From Casuarina equisetifolia (taxonomy: Eukaryota; Streptophyta; Magnoliopsida; Fagales; Casuarinaceae): a stretch of DNA of 64,000 nucleotides. The stretch covers positions 16,174,521 to 16,238,520 of the forward strand of contig CM052362.1 in NCBI GenBank assembly GCA_028551475.1, in the 5' to 3' direction. A program made the position numbers and the translations under genes. Positions 53,536 through 64,000 of the stretch are shown piece after piece (within the stretch, counting starts at the first letter, position 1; each line of letters opens with the position of its first letter). The notes below the pieces were generated by a model. That model made no database searches, was not told the origin of the DNA, and saw nothing but the letters and a program-made list of their open reading frames with translations.

Positions 53536-56500
53536 ATGCAGTCGTCTCTCACACTCTCCGTCTCTTCCCACACCTCCCTTGCCATTACCAGATCAAACCA
53601 TGCGTTCGAACCTTTATCGAAGCCTATAAACCTCCGGTTCTGTGGCCTAAGGCGAGAGGCCCTGGGATTTTCTTCGCTAAGGCAAGGCTCCGATTCGAAC
53701 CGATTCCGGCTCGCCTCCTCTACTCGCGGCCGATGTGTTGTGGTCTCAGCTGCCTCCGTTTCCGGTAACGGGAGCCCGCCGAAGTCCTTGGATTACGACC
53801 TGATCATCATAGGCGCTGGCGTCGGAGGCCATGGAGCTGCGCTACACGCCGTCGAGAAGGTTTGGTGAATCTTTTCTATTTGAATCGGTGTTCATACCTC
53901 CCGATAGTTCAGTTTCCAAGTCTGTTTTCAATTGAGTTTATGTTTGTTTAGAACAAACTCTTTCTTCCTCAAATCACACACCAACAGCACATCAAAGGCA
54001 CAAAACCTCCATTGTTAAACTGAAAGCATCTTACACACTTTCTCCGGCAACATAAAACTGCACTAGAACGTTAACTACAGTCCTACACTACAGTTCTACG
54101 AAATCTACCACTACACTAGCAGGAAATTATACTAGCAAACTACCAACAATCAACATAATCATGCCACAGACGGCATTTCTAGAAAACTAGGGATTCTGCA
54201 AGTCGAAAGTCCTCCCCAAAATCGTGCTTCCCCCTTTTCTGCCTATTATTCCCTCCTAGTTGGACCTTGGTTCATGACAATGTTGAAGAAGTTAGAACTG
54301 GAAATGCCGCCTGGTGGTTGGCTAGCTGAGGTTGAATCAATTGAATATATCAACTTTGGTTGTCTTTCCCTTGGGATTCTACATAGCTTGATATCTGAGT
54401 TCTTTGGAACAGTTTAAAACTGTTGCTTGCGGATAATAGTTGAGAATGGTTTTTTCGCTGTGAATTGCTTGGAAATTGTCAATTTGGGATAGGTTTGTCT
54501 CTGATCAAGTGATGAAGTGCTGGAATTAAGAATTGAAATAAGCAGTAGATCACATCGACATTTTTTTATGTGATTTGGTAAAATCTGTTTATAGAAGGAC
54601 AATCTCTAGCTGTAACAATGGTCGTGCCTTTTATGATTGAAGTTACTGCAGATGTAGTTTTCGTACAGCAGTTAGATTTATTGGCACTGCTAATGTATTC
54701 ACTTTGTCAATTGCACACGGGAAGAGCTGAAACTATATCTCAGAGAAATATATAGTTTCAGGGGTTGATAGTTATCAACCTAATTTCAAATTTATATCAT
54801 GATGTCAATCTTTGGGAAGTGATGCCTCTCTTGCTTGCATATGTTTAATGTTTATTACATGGTAATGTTCAGGATAGAATGTGGCTTTGTTTGGGTGGTG
54901 TAAAAACATTTTTTTATCTTATTGCTTCTTCTTTTCATTTGCTTATGAGGGTTGATTGAGAGGCGAATGATTACATAAGTGATGATTACAGGGTCTGAAG
55001 ATTGCCATTGTTGAGGGAGATGTGGTCGGGGGAACATGTGTAAACAGAGGTTGTGTTCCTTCCAAGGCTCTTCTGGCTGTTAGTGGTCGGATGCGTGAGC
55101 TTCAGAATGACCATCATTTAAAGGCTTTGGGTTTGCAGGTAAACAATTAGGTTATCCAGGCTTGAAGCATGGAAACAAGCTGCACACAGAAATGCTGCTG
55201 TATATTTTAGTACATATGTTGGTGAGCTGCTATAATTTTTGATGGTTTCCCTTCTTGCAATCATTACAGGTTTCGGCTGCCGGGTATGATAGACAGGGAG
55301 TGGCTGATCATGCAAACAATCTTGCTTCAAAAATTCGTAATAATTTGACAAATTCTATGAAGGCACTTGGGGTGGACATACTGACAGGTGTTGGCACAAT
55401 TCTGGTAAGTCATGCATGCTGACATATTGGCTCTCGTGGAACACAAATAAAAATTATTTTGGTCAATTCAAAACTAAACCAGCTCGATGACAACGTAAGA
55501 TGTCCAGAACATAGTTTTTAAGTACTGTTATTATTTAATTGAGTGTGTGATCTGTGGTTTATATAATCTTTTGTATCCTGATTTGGATTGTGTCATTGAC
55601 CAAATCATTTTCAGGGACCTCAAAAGGTTAAAGTTGGATCTGACAAAGTAGTAACTGCAAAAGATATAATCATTGCAACAGGTTCTGTTCCATTTGTCCC
55701 AAAGGGCATTGAAGTTGATGGTAAATGAGTAACCTTCTCTTCTCATAATTCTTATGTTTTCACTTTTTCCATTAAAATGTCCCGGATTCTTCTTTTGGAT
55801 TGGTGGCCTTTTGTATCAGTTTCTATAATCTTCGGTTTTATTGGGCTCAGAGGATTTTAAATTGCTGAATTGACACGCAGGGAAGACCGTAATTACCAGT
55901 GACCATGCGCTCAAGTTGGAACATGTTCCTGATTGGATTGCCATTGTAGGAAGTGGTTATATCGGTCTTGAATTCAGTGATGTTTACACCGCACTTGGGA
56001 GTGAGGTATCACATCTCTTTACTTCTTTTGATTGTTGTTATGATCACATCTTCTACAAAATGAATGAGTGGGTTTATTTCTTTCCATGAAAAGAAAAAAG
56101 AGCAGCGTTGCTATTTGTTATTGTTAATTGTAAAATTAAAGAGTGAATGCTTCTTCCGTACATCATCTCCACTTATTTGGGCTACTGATGGGAATTTAGC
56201 ATGCCATAGGACTGATGTTTGTTGATATCTGCTGGCTACTCTCGAATTTAGGATAGTGAACAGTCAAATTTTGGTTGTCAATATTTAAGATGTCAAGATT
56301 TGATGTCGCTAAGAGTGCCATAAAATCTGTCCTACATTCTGAATGGTTGGATTTACCTGCTTAAACATGTGCAGAGGACTTACTATTCCATTGAAATTTG
56401 GATTAAGACTCACATTTGCTGAGATTGGCCTTTCTCCTTTGTTGTAAAAAATTTCAATTATGGAATTGATTCTGAAGATGATTTTATGACACAAAATATG

Positions 56501-59500
56501 CCTAGTTCAGGTCCTAGGGTATCGTTCTGTGAAGGATAGAAATGTTGGCTGGTCCAGTTAGTAATTTTTCTATCCAGTAGTCAGTAGAACTAGTTAATGT
56601 TGAACTCATTTTTTTAACTTTTTGTATGATTGGTGAAGGTTACTTTTATTGAAGCACTAGACCAGCTCATGCCTGGATTTGATCCGGAAATTGGGAAGTT
56701 AGCACAAAGGGTTCTAATAAATCCTCGAAAAATTGACTATCATACAGGGGTTTTTGCTACCAAGGTAACCTGCTGACCATATTTGATTGTTTCAGTATTT
56801 CCTTGGTGGCTCTTTGTTGCATTTATCTTCTTTAGTGTGTTCTTTTTATAGATAACTCCAGCAAAGGATGGGAAGCCAGTCACCATTGAGCTTATTGATG
56901 CGAAGACTAAGGAACCAAAAGACACGTTGGAGGTGATGAAATATTATGAATCAATAGTTAGTGCTGGAAATATGCTAGAAGTTTTTGTTTCAAAAGTAAT
57001 CTATTATCATGTTCTTTGCTTTGCATATTGACAATGTACAAAGCAGTACATATAGTTTGCTGAAAATCTTTCAACTTCCATGACACATGAGAGGGGGAAA
57101 AATCCTTATGCAGAATTGTTAAGTTTTGCTCTCAACTTCCGTTTCTTCACATGAAATGAAGTGAAGTGATTGCAATAAATTCTGGACTAGCGGATAAGGT
57201 CTCTTATTTTATGATCATATTGGTCCGATTTGCTTGTGCTCTGAGTGGCTACTTTACAACTGACCTGCTGCAAATTCAAGAGAACAATGTTGTGTGAATA
57301 ACTGAAATCAAGTTTATGTTTTGTGTTCACGCATCTCAAAATGCTTAATTTTCTTATGCAGAATTGTCAATTTTTGCTCTCAACTTCCGTTTCTTCACAT
57401 ATGCATTCATGAAATGAGCGATTGCATTAAATTCTGGACTAGCTGATAGGTCTCTCATTTTATGAGCATATTGGTCCCACTTGCTTGTGCTCTGAGTGGC
57501 CAATTTACAATTGACCTGCTGCAAATTCAAGAGAACATTGTTGTGTGAATTACTGAAATCAATTTTATGTTTTGTGTTCATGCACCTCAAAATGCTTAAT
57601 GGTGCCTGACTTGAATGAGTGCTTGCCTTCCATAACACATGAGAGGGGGAGGGGGGGGGGGGGGGGGGGGGGGTTGGAAATCTTATGCAGAATTGTTAAT
57701 TTTTTCTCTCAACTTCCGTTTCTTCACAAATTTATTCATGAAATGAATTGATCAAAATAAATTCTGGACTAGCTGACAAGGTCTCTCAATTTATGAGCAT
57801 ATTGGTCCCATGTGCTTGTGCTCTAAGTGGCCAATTTACAATTGACCTGTTGCAAATTCAAGAGAACAATGCTGTGTGAATTACTGAAATCAAGTTTATG
57901 TTTTGTGTTCACACACCTTAAAATGCTTAATGGTGCCTAACTTGAATGAGTGCTTGCCTTTATTCAATTTGGCTATTTAAAATTTTAATATTTGTCATGC
58001 TACGGACTGGAAATCTCTATCACATTTTTTTGCTGCATACTTAGTTGCCTCATAGTTTCTTTAACAAACTTTTGGTTCACTTTGCTACAGGTAGATGCGG
58101 CATTAATTGCAACTGGAAGGGCTCCATTCACACAGGGTCTTGGCTTGGAGAATGTAGGACTTTGCAGATACTAATGTGGTTGAGATTGTAGAGTTGTCTG
58201 TTCCCAAAAAGAAACAAGTTTCACATTTGTATTGTTGTCTGCAGATTGACGTAGCAACACAACGTGGTTTTATTCCTGTTGATGAGCGCATGCGAGTAAT
58301 TGATTCAAATGGAAATCTGGTTCGTCTTGAGTTTCTGTGTGAATATATTTCCTTGCTATATTCTAGCAAAATTGCTACTGACAATGAATCTCGAATGTTA
58401 GGTCCCTCACTTGTACTGCATTGGTGATGCTAATGGCAAGATGATGCTTGCTCACGCAGCCAGTGCACAAGGAATTTCAGGTAAGGATAACTGGTTGATT
58501 GTCTCTGGTGCTTTGAATGTCAAGACTTCCTTTGGCATCCTTTTCAATATTTTTCGTATATCTTGTTGCTCAGTGGTTGAACAAGTCACTGGAAGAGATC
58601 ATGTGCTCAATCACCTAAGTATACCTGCCGCTTGTTTCACCCATCCTGAAATTAGTATGGTTGGATTAACAGAGGTGAATGTTAAACCATTTTAGTGCAT
58701 TCTTCGACATAAATATATTCTGACTTCCTTAACTTTATTTCCATCATAAGCATAAACCATTCCATCCTTATTTTCTTCTTTTCTCCTATCATTAGAATTA
58801 GTTTTCTCGTTGTGCCCCTCAAATATCTTAGAATTTTATTAAACCTCTATATTTGCAGCCTCAAGCAAGGGAGAAAGCTGAAAAAGAAGGATTTGAAATT
58901 AGCGTTGCTAAGACGAGCTTTAAGGCTAACACAAAGGCCCTAGCAGAAAATGAAGGGGAAGGACTCGCCAAGGTTACCTTTGCCTTTATCCTAAAGTGTG
59001 GTTGAATTTACTGATTCTTACCAGCTTCTTCCAGTGATAACACACTTCCTATATTGTTTTCATGCAGTTGATATACAGACCTGATAACGGAGAGATACTT
59101 GGTGTCCATATCTTTGGGTTGCATGCTGCAGACCTCATCCATGAAGCATCCAATGCAATAGCTTTGGGGACCCGTATACAGGTAAGTTTTCTGTGTCAAA
59201 ACTACGTTGTTTTATCCAATTAACAACTACATCTAATGTGAACTTAGTAATGACTCTCTAGTTCCTCCCAACTCTGATCATTTTTTACCCATCCCCTACT
59301 TGAAACTGAAACTGGTGTTCAGTGATTTACTGTTACTGCATTTATTCTACCGTGCAGGATATCAAATATGCAGTTCACGCACACCCCACCTTGTCCGAAG
59401 TGCTTGATGAACTGTTTAAATCAGCAAAAGTGAGTCACCTATATTCACCTCTAAACATCATCATGGCTGCACTAGAATCTTTTCTTTTCCATGCTAAACG

Positions 59501-59773
59501 GTAAGACATCTGTAAGTAGGATACCTTGGCAGTCGCTTGATATATCATATAGTGGCTGACAAAGTTATTGGTAACATGTAATGGATGTCTTGTAAGTGGA
59601 AAGCATATACTTGACTATACGTGGCAGGCAAAAAACATCCATGATAGTGCATGCACACTGTTATTTAAATAGCTACTTTGATATATCTTTGCTGATGGAT
59701 AACCTACTAAATTATATCTGGTCAGGTTAAAGCTCATGCTTCTGGCCCAATAGCTGAACCAATTGCAGCCTAA
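53536..59773 (+). CDS. LPD1: Plastid dihydrolipoyl dehydrogenase (E3)
   Basis: Fifteen exons: 53536-53859, 54992-55138, 55270-55404, 55615-55720, 55881-56005, 56639-56764, 56852-56932, 58091-58153, 58245-58319, 58402-58480, 58574-58674, 58859-58972, 59068-59181, 59358-59429, 59726-59773; 1710 nt, 569 aa. E3 reoxidises the lipoyl arm of plastid pyruvate dehydrogenase (FAD, NAD+), feeding acetyl-CoA to fatty-acid synthesis. The first 70 residues or so are Ser/Arg-rich, a chloroplast transit peptide. The FAD site [12 protein letters not shown] is near 90-101. Redox cysteines C124 and C129 lie in [13 protein letters not shown]. The NAD site is [10 protein letters not shown], a second FAD motif is YCIGDANGK, and the catalytic pair is H539/E544 in HAHPTLSE. 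All key residues are present, so an active enzyme is expected. Length and the VNRGCVPSK wording match the plastid, not the mitochondrial, isoform. Intron 7 is enlarged by repeats. Confidence 0.97.
57078..57962 (+). repeat. Three tandem units in LPD intron 7
   Basis: Units of about 250-330 bp begin at cttatgcagaattgt words located at 57105, 57353 and 57682. Each contains ctcaacttccgtttcttcac, aaattctggactag, tgcttgtgctct and gacctg..gcaaattcaagagaac in the same order. Units 2 and 3 share an added tail (ggtgcct..acttgaatgag). All lie within the 1158-base intron between exons 7 and 8, and account for most of its length. Confidence 0.92.
57651..57673 (+). repeat. Homopolymer run of 23 G
   Basis: An uninterrupted G run, preceded by gagaggggga, sits between repeat units 2 and 3 of LPD intron 7. 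The first unit carries a short gaggggga at the equivalent place (about 57091-57098), suggesting the run grew from that seed. Exact length is likely uncertain because homopolymers are error-prone in sequencing. Confidence 0.9.
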
Positions 59774-62222
59774 GCTTCTCAACAATCGATGTATTTTTGA
59801 AGAAATTTCCACATACTAGGGATTCTCAATGAATTATGGATCTCAAGCATGGGGAGAGATCAACAGTCTCGAGAAAGAAAGAAAGAAAGAACTCCCCGAG
59901 GCAACTGGTCAATTTGTTGATTGCGTTTGGTGCCAAAGTGTCTTGCGTCTTGGTCTTGGTTTCCCAATTTAGTCTTTGTCATTGCAGAGGTACTTGTAGT
60001 TACTTAAATTTGGAAAACTGTTTGCTCAGAATTTTGAATAATATTATAATAGGCCTTACAGCGGGATTACATTTGCTGCATCCAGACCATTTTGCTTTTT
60101 ACCCGGTTTTCACGTAAAAACCCTCTAGACGTAGACTAATCCTCCCTTGCATGTTGCATGCTCTCGTAACGGTTAACAGTAATGAGAACAAAAAGAACAA
60201 AATCAGTGAGTGCTTATGGTCAATATGGCACATTTACTGAGCACGATGGTTTCTTGCCCGAGTGGTCTGAAATGCAGAAAACCTAGATGTATGAATCAAC
60301 AAAGCCATTTCCGTCCAGTTAACCACACAAAATAAATAAATAAGCAAAACAGCGCGAAATACAGAGGAAAGCCCAAAGACAGGCCAATTAACAGACGCAC
60401 AACGTGTCCAGGAAAAGTGTAAATGGAATGGAAGTAAAGTGAATTTCTTGATACACCCTTGATGGACTGCCCTCTTCTCTCTATGTAGAAGCAATACATG
60501 AAGATGGCTTCTCTCTCAAAGGAAGTAATACGTGAAAACCATTTTCACTGACCTTTGAAGGGAAATGCTAACCCTCGCAAGTTATTTAGGTTAAGAAAAA
60601 CGTTGTTTTAAGAAGCATAAGAGGGTGAATACTTTCCACAACCTCAACGAGTGCAAATCTAGGTAATATGTGACCCTGAGGAGTGGCCAATCCAAGCAAT
60701 ACGTAACCTTTGCACAGGTGGAGAAAAGTCTGTCAAATTATATTTTTACCTTGCCAAGAAGTTATAGCACTTGAAAATCTCTTTGGTCATACACATAAAA
60801 AAGTCCTAGTTCTGTTGCGCTCTTATCATTCAAATCTATTAAAGTACCTTTTCCTTCACCCTTTGCATCTTCCACGAACCGAGATACTCTCTCTTTTACC
60901 AGTTCTCTAAATCATCTCTATGAGCTTGAATACATCCCTTATGATGACCTAATCCCCTAAACTCATGATCACATCATCACAAAGAAATCTTGGCATACAG
61001 AGAAATCACATCCAACCAACTGTTCCCCATTCCACATCCTTTTCCTCCAACACACACTCAACCATTGTTCTCTTACCCCATACAAAGAGAAAGAACTTCT
61101 CTCTTGCAGAGCCTGGAAAGCAGGTTTCCTCTCATAAAATTGGCTAATCACGCGGAATACCAATCGCATCTGTGAGAATAACATTTACATGCACAGAAGC
61201 TCATCCTCCCAGTTAAAATGGGGGGCAGAACGTCGAAATTATAAAGATTGGACAAATGTCCACGGAACAAAAGCAGGCTACTAGTTTCGGAATAATCCAC
61301 CAAATCAAGATCTAGAAAAGCTATGCCAGAAGAATCAAGTGCACGATGAGAGAACTAGGATAGCTCTAAGAGGGTTCCAGACAACTATTATTTCAAGTCT
61401 TAAGTACCATGTAATGCCAATCAAACAGTCCTATTAGCACACCGTCCAAGTAAGGAATCCTAAATAAGGCCTAGCTAGGAAGATAAAACCCAACCAGTAA
61501 CTTTAATATAGTAACAGGGGCACGAAAGGCTACCTACTTACAGGAAATACACACCACCGAAGTACTTAGCCAGGGAGGGAAACAGCAAGAGAAACAGCAA
61601 GTAATCTCTTTGAACTTCCCACCAAATGTACATGGTATTAAATTTCCTTGACGGCACAAGGCCATTTGAATAGGTTCCCCGCAGGTCGTACGCAAAATTC
61701 ATGCATGCCTAGAGACTATTTACTCGACGCAACAAATGAGCTATGATTTTCATAGCCAACAACTGACGTTCAGTATGCTCATATTACGCAGTCCCAATAT
61801 CAAATCGAATAAGTAACAAACTCAAACCTAAACCCATTAAGAACAACTACCCAACAAATTGTTTCAATTATAGATGTGGTCACTAAACAATAAAGCTCTA
61901 GGCTTAACCCCAAAAAAGGAAGCACAAAACTGGCAACATCATCAAGCACAATCACCATTTCAACTCCGATTAATCATAAACACCAACTAGGCTCCAAACA
62001 AAAATTCTTAATAATGATAACAAAAAAATATCAGATCTTAAGCATCCTCAACAAACATCAGTAACGAGGCTTCAAGGTGCTGTCCCCACTAATAGGAACG
62101 AAAAGAAAACCCATTACAGTTCCATCAAACTACTACACTAGCAAGCATAAAAGTAAACATTAGGGCAACCATAGATCTCAAGCAAAATGTCTATCTGTCT
62201 CTCTGTCCGTGCGTCAACTCTT
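59774..62222. other. Convergent intergenic region, LPD and eL29
   Basis: About 2.4 kb holding the 3' ends of LPD (+) and eL29 (-). A short gaaa microsatellite is present near 59872-59890. I saw no gene, tRNA-like motif or transposon protein. Open frames here are short and featureless. Confidence 0.5.
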
Positions 62223-62504
62223 CTACTCTTCGTCGGCAACAGACTCAGCGGTCTTATTGTTATGCTTCCTGGCATACCTCTGGTTCCTCAGGAACTTAGG
62301 ATCCATCTGCGCCCAAAACCCAATAACAAAATTTTATTTTCTTCAATTACATGGATAAAGAGGCGAGTAGCAACAATAAGAACGGAGAAGAGAAATTAGT
62401 ACCCCTTTGGTGGAGGTATGGCGGTGCTTGCGGGGCTTCTTGATGCCGTTCTTGTGGGCCTTGTAAGACTGATTGTGAGCTGTGTGATTCTTCGACTTCG
62501 CCAT
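62223..62504 (-). CDS. RPL29: 60S ribosomal protein eL29
   Basis: Two minus-strand exons, 62403-62504 and 62223-62306, encode 61 residues, the normal length of the plant protein. The sequence begins [20 protein letters not shown] and ends with a short acidic tail (ESVADEE). Lysine, arginine and histidine richness ([18 protein letters not shown]) fits an rRNA-binding large-subunit protein of the cytosolic ribosome. The intron falls after KHRHTSTKG with a clean ggg|gtac donor and a gcag acceptor. A telo-box lies about 200 bases upstream, as in many plant ribosomal protein genes. The gene is divergent with SAR1. A 5' UTR intron is possible (a ttcacag acceptor-like word precedes the ATG by two bases) but unproven. 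Confidence 0.97.
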
Positions 62505-62704
62505 CTCTGTGAACCACATAAACACACAATCACACAGAGATGTTAAAATCAATCCCAAAAACACTGCTTTCCTTCTCCTCAGAGAAAAAGAGAGAGAAAG
62601 AGAGAGAGTTTAAACCAGAAGAGTAAACAGAAGCTGTCTCCGCTAGGGTTCGCCTGGAGAACAATTGTTGAGCTTCGGCCGCTTTATCTGTGAACCTGAA
62701 GGCG

Positions 62705-62713
62705 AAACCCTAA
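62705..62713. promoter_or_regulatory. Telo-box in the eL29/SAR1 divergent promoter
   Basis: The word AAACCCTAA, the plant telo-box, stands about 200 bases upstream of the eL29 ATG. A related ctagggttc word lies at 62644-62652. Telo-boxes mark promoters of ribosomal protein and other growth genes in plants. It points to shared control of translation genes; any effect on the divergent SAR1 is speculation. Confidence 0.6.
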
Positions 62714-63105
62714 GTATCAAAGTAGCGAACATTGCAAAATGACGGAAGTACCCTTTGCTTGTTTGAAGAAACTGGGCTTCACCTAAAAATTAAAGGCCCA
62801 TATCTTGAACCTTTGAGGCTCCTTCCTGGCCCAGAAGGGGATGGTCCATATCTGGCCCGTTTCTCGCTTCCTTCTCAAATGAAGTTATTTGAGCTACAGT
62901 GACTGAACATGGCAGGAAAAACTCAAATCCAACGTACAAATTGGTTGATTTGCCAACAGATTCTGGAAGATCCATAAAACACCAAAATGACATCGAAGCC
63001 CCACAAGCCAGACAGCCAGCCGTCGCTTCCAGTTGTAACGCTGAACTGTCCGTCCAACCTTGCAGAGCACCCTCTCCCAGCGACACAGGAGCGTTATACT
63101 TTGCA

Positions 63106-63113
63106 TATAAATA
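63106..63113 (+). promoter_or_regulatory. TATA box of SAR1
   Basis: TATAAATA stands 120 bases before the SAR1 ATG, so a start site near 63135-63140 would give a leader of about 90 bases without an upstream ATG. It is the only strong TATA element in the divergent spacer, and it faces SAR1. Confidence 0.6.
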
Positions 63114-63225
63114 TATATGCCAATCTGGGACTGGGTCTCTGACTTTGGTGTTCCTGAACCTTTCTCGATCTGGTTCCTTTTTCGACCAGATTCCAACCTA
63201 TCCCGTGCATTCTTTTGAGGCAGAC

Positions 63226-63576
63226 ATGTTCCTCTTTGATTGGTTCTACGGCGTGCTTGCATCCCTAGGACTATGGCAGAAAGAGGCCAAGATTCTGTTC
63301 TTGGGTCTCGACAATGCTGGCAAGACCACCCTTCTTCACATGTTGAAAGACGAGGTCGGTACTCTTTGTATTCACCTCTACCTCTGATTGCTTGTGATTC
63401 TGGTTTTCTGAAAATGTTGGAAACTGGGGTTGCGTTTGTGGCAGAGACTAGTGCAACACCAACCAACCCAGCACCCGACTTCGGAGGAGCTTAGTATTGG
63501 GAAAATCAAATTCAAGGCTTTCGACTTGGGTGGCCACCAGATCGCTCGCAGGGTGTGGAAAGATTACTATGCCAAG
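63226..63576 (+). CDS. SAR1: SAR1 small GTPase (COPII coat), partial
   Basis: Two exons are in the window, 63226-63354 and 63445-63576 (87 residues). The gene runs past the right edge: a donor at 63577 opens an intron with no further exon before 64000. SAR1 starts COPII vesicle budding at ER exit sites after activation by SEC12. Seen here: the hydrophobic amphipathic N-terminus MFLFDWFYG, the P-loop GLDNAGKTT (27-35), the switch I region around T55 (QHPTSEE), and switch II DLGGHQ (70-75) with H74, the position of the SAR1 catalytic histidine. The family length is about 193 residues, so roughly half is present. The NKxD guanine motif and the C-terminus are off-window. Identity is secure; which paralogue it is cannot be told from this half. 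Confidence 0.96.
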
Positions 63577-64000
63577 GTACATCAAATTTGATCTGTTTTT
63601 CCACTTATGATTACATAGTGACCGGTCCTATTGGGATGTCAGTTATGCAGAGTTTGATTATTTCAACCAGTTAATTTTTCTGGAGTTTCTTCCTCTGAAC
63701 TACTGGAAACTATAAGCAGATCTAAATCCAATGCTACTAAGATTTCACTATTTATATGTTAAAACACGTTTGTTGTAGTCTTTATGTCTCGTTGGCTGTT
63801 TTTATCCGTAGTTTTGACTTGGATCGTATAAATGACGCTATCTCTTTAGCAGTATCTTCATCTATCTTATGATCTATCGGGAATAGACCATTTCTGCAGT
63901 CCTGTGCATCCTGATTGAGAAGAATCAGCCTCCTAGCTGAATGATTGGTTTGATCTGATATTGCAAAAAAAATGCTTTATTGATCTGTCTGCATTTGGTT

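Noticed and set aside
53478..53768. Alternative plus-strand frame over LPD exon 1
   Set aside because: The frame at 53536 encodes a transit peptide followed by the FAD motif. The other frame has no similarity to anything known.
53536..59773. LPD as a recent plastid DNA insertion or bacterial transfer
   Set aside because: It has 14 introns, a transit peptide and plant codon use. It is a normal nuclear gene for a plastid enzyme.
62894..63466. 190-codon antisense frame over SAR1
   Set aside because: It crosses the SAR1 exon 1, promoter and intron on the opposite strand, and has no motif. It is a shadow.

Overview
This is a stretch of plant nuclear DNA, most likely from a dicot with medium to long introns; I cannot name the species. 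The evidence is AT-rich intergenic DNA, GT-AG introns (up to 22 per coding region), a plastid-targeted enzyme with a transit peptide, plant-type gene families (OEP16-2, plastid LPD) and decayed Ty1/copia retrotransposons. I rebuilt eight protein-coding genes exon by exon. Every complete model gives an uninterrupted frame with a total length divisible by three, which is the main internal check.

Layout. 1-9.5 kb is gene-free and holds two degraded copia relics in opposite orientations: integrase-RT on the minus strand at about 2.95-4.4 kb, and RT-RNase H on the plus strand at about 7.9-9.4 kb. It also holds a 0.52 kb direct repeat, an LTR-like piece and a small tandem repeat. 10-26 kb (+) is a 1730-residue WD40-bromodomain protein of the BRWD/PHIP type with an untranslated first exon. 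27.3-30.0 kb (-) is RNA polymerase II subunit 9. 31.07-31.85 kb (-) is a CCHC zinc-knuckle protein with an acidic/basic serine-rich tail. 32.8-34.7 kb is a roughly 363 bp tandem array that includes an inverted segment. 35.3-37.2 kb (-) is OEP16-2 with paired G-boxes just upstream. 38.5-51.5 kb (-) is PP4R3/SMEK, the regulatory subunit 3 of protein phosphatase 4. 53.5-59.8 kb (+) is plastid dihydrolipoyl dehydrogenase; its seventh intron carries three repeat units and a run of 23 G. 62.2-62.5 kb (-) is ribosomal protein eL29. From 63.2 kb (+) runs the SAR1 GTPase, cut by the window end.

How the genes relate. They do not form an operon or pathway. They are a normal eukaryotic neighbourhood of mostly housekeeping functions: transcription (NRPB9), chromatin reading (BRWD-like), phosphatase targeting (PP4R3), translation (eL29), ER export (SAR1) and plastid pyruvate/lipoate metabolism (LPD). 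Two pairs are divergent: PP4R3/LPD share a 2.0 kb spacer and eL29/SAR1 share a 0.72 kb spacer. Two pairs are convergent: BRWD-like/NRPB9 and LPD/eL29.

I found no gene set that looks like an undescribed system. The most notable signals are the partly inverted tandem array at 32.8-34.7 kb, the repeat-plus-G-tract in the LPD intron, a 48 nt in-frame exon of PP4R3 that may be a cassette, an atypical bromodomain end in the BRWD-like protein, and the G-box pair in front of OEP16-2.
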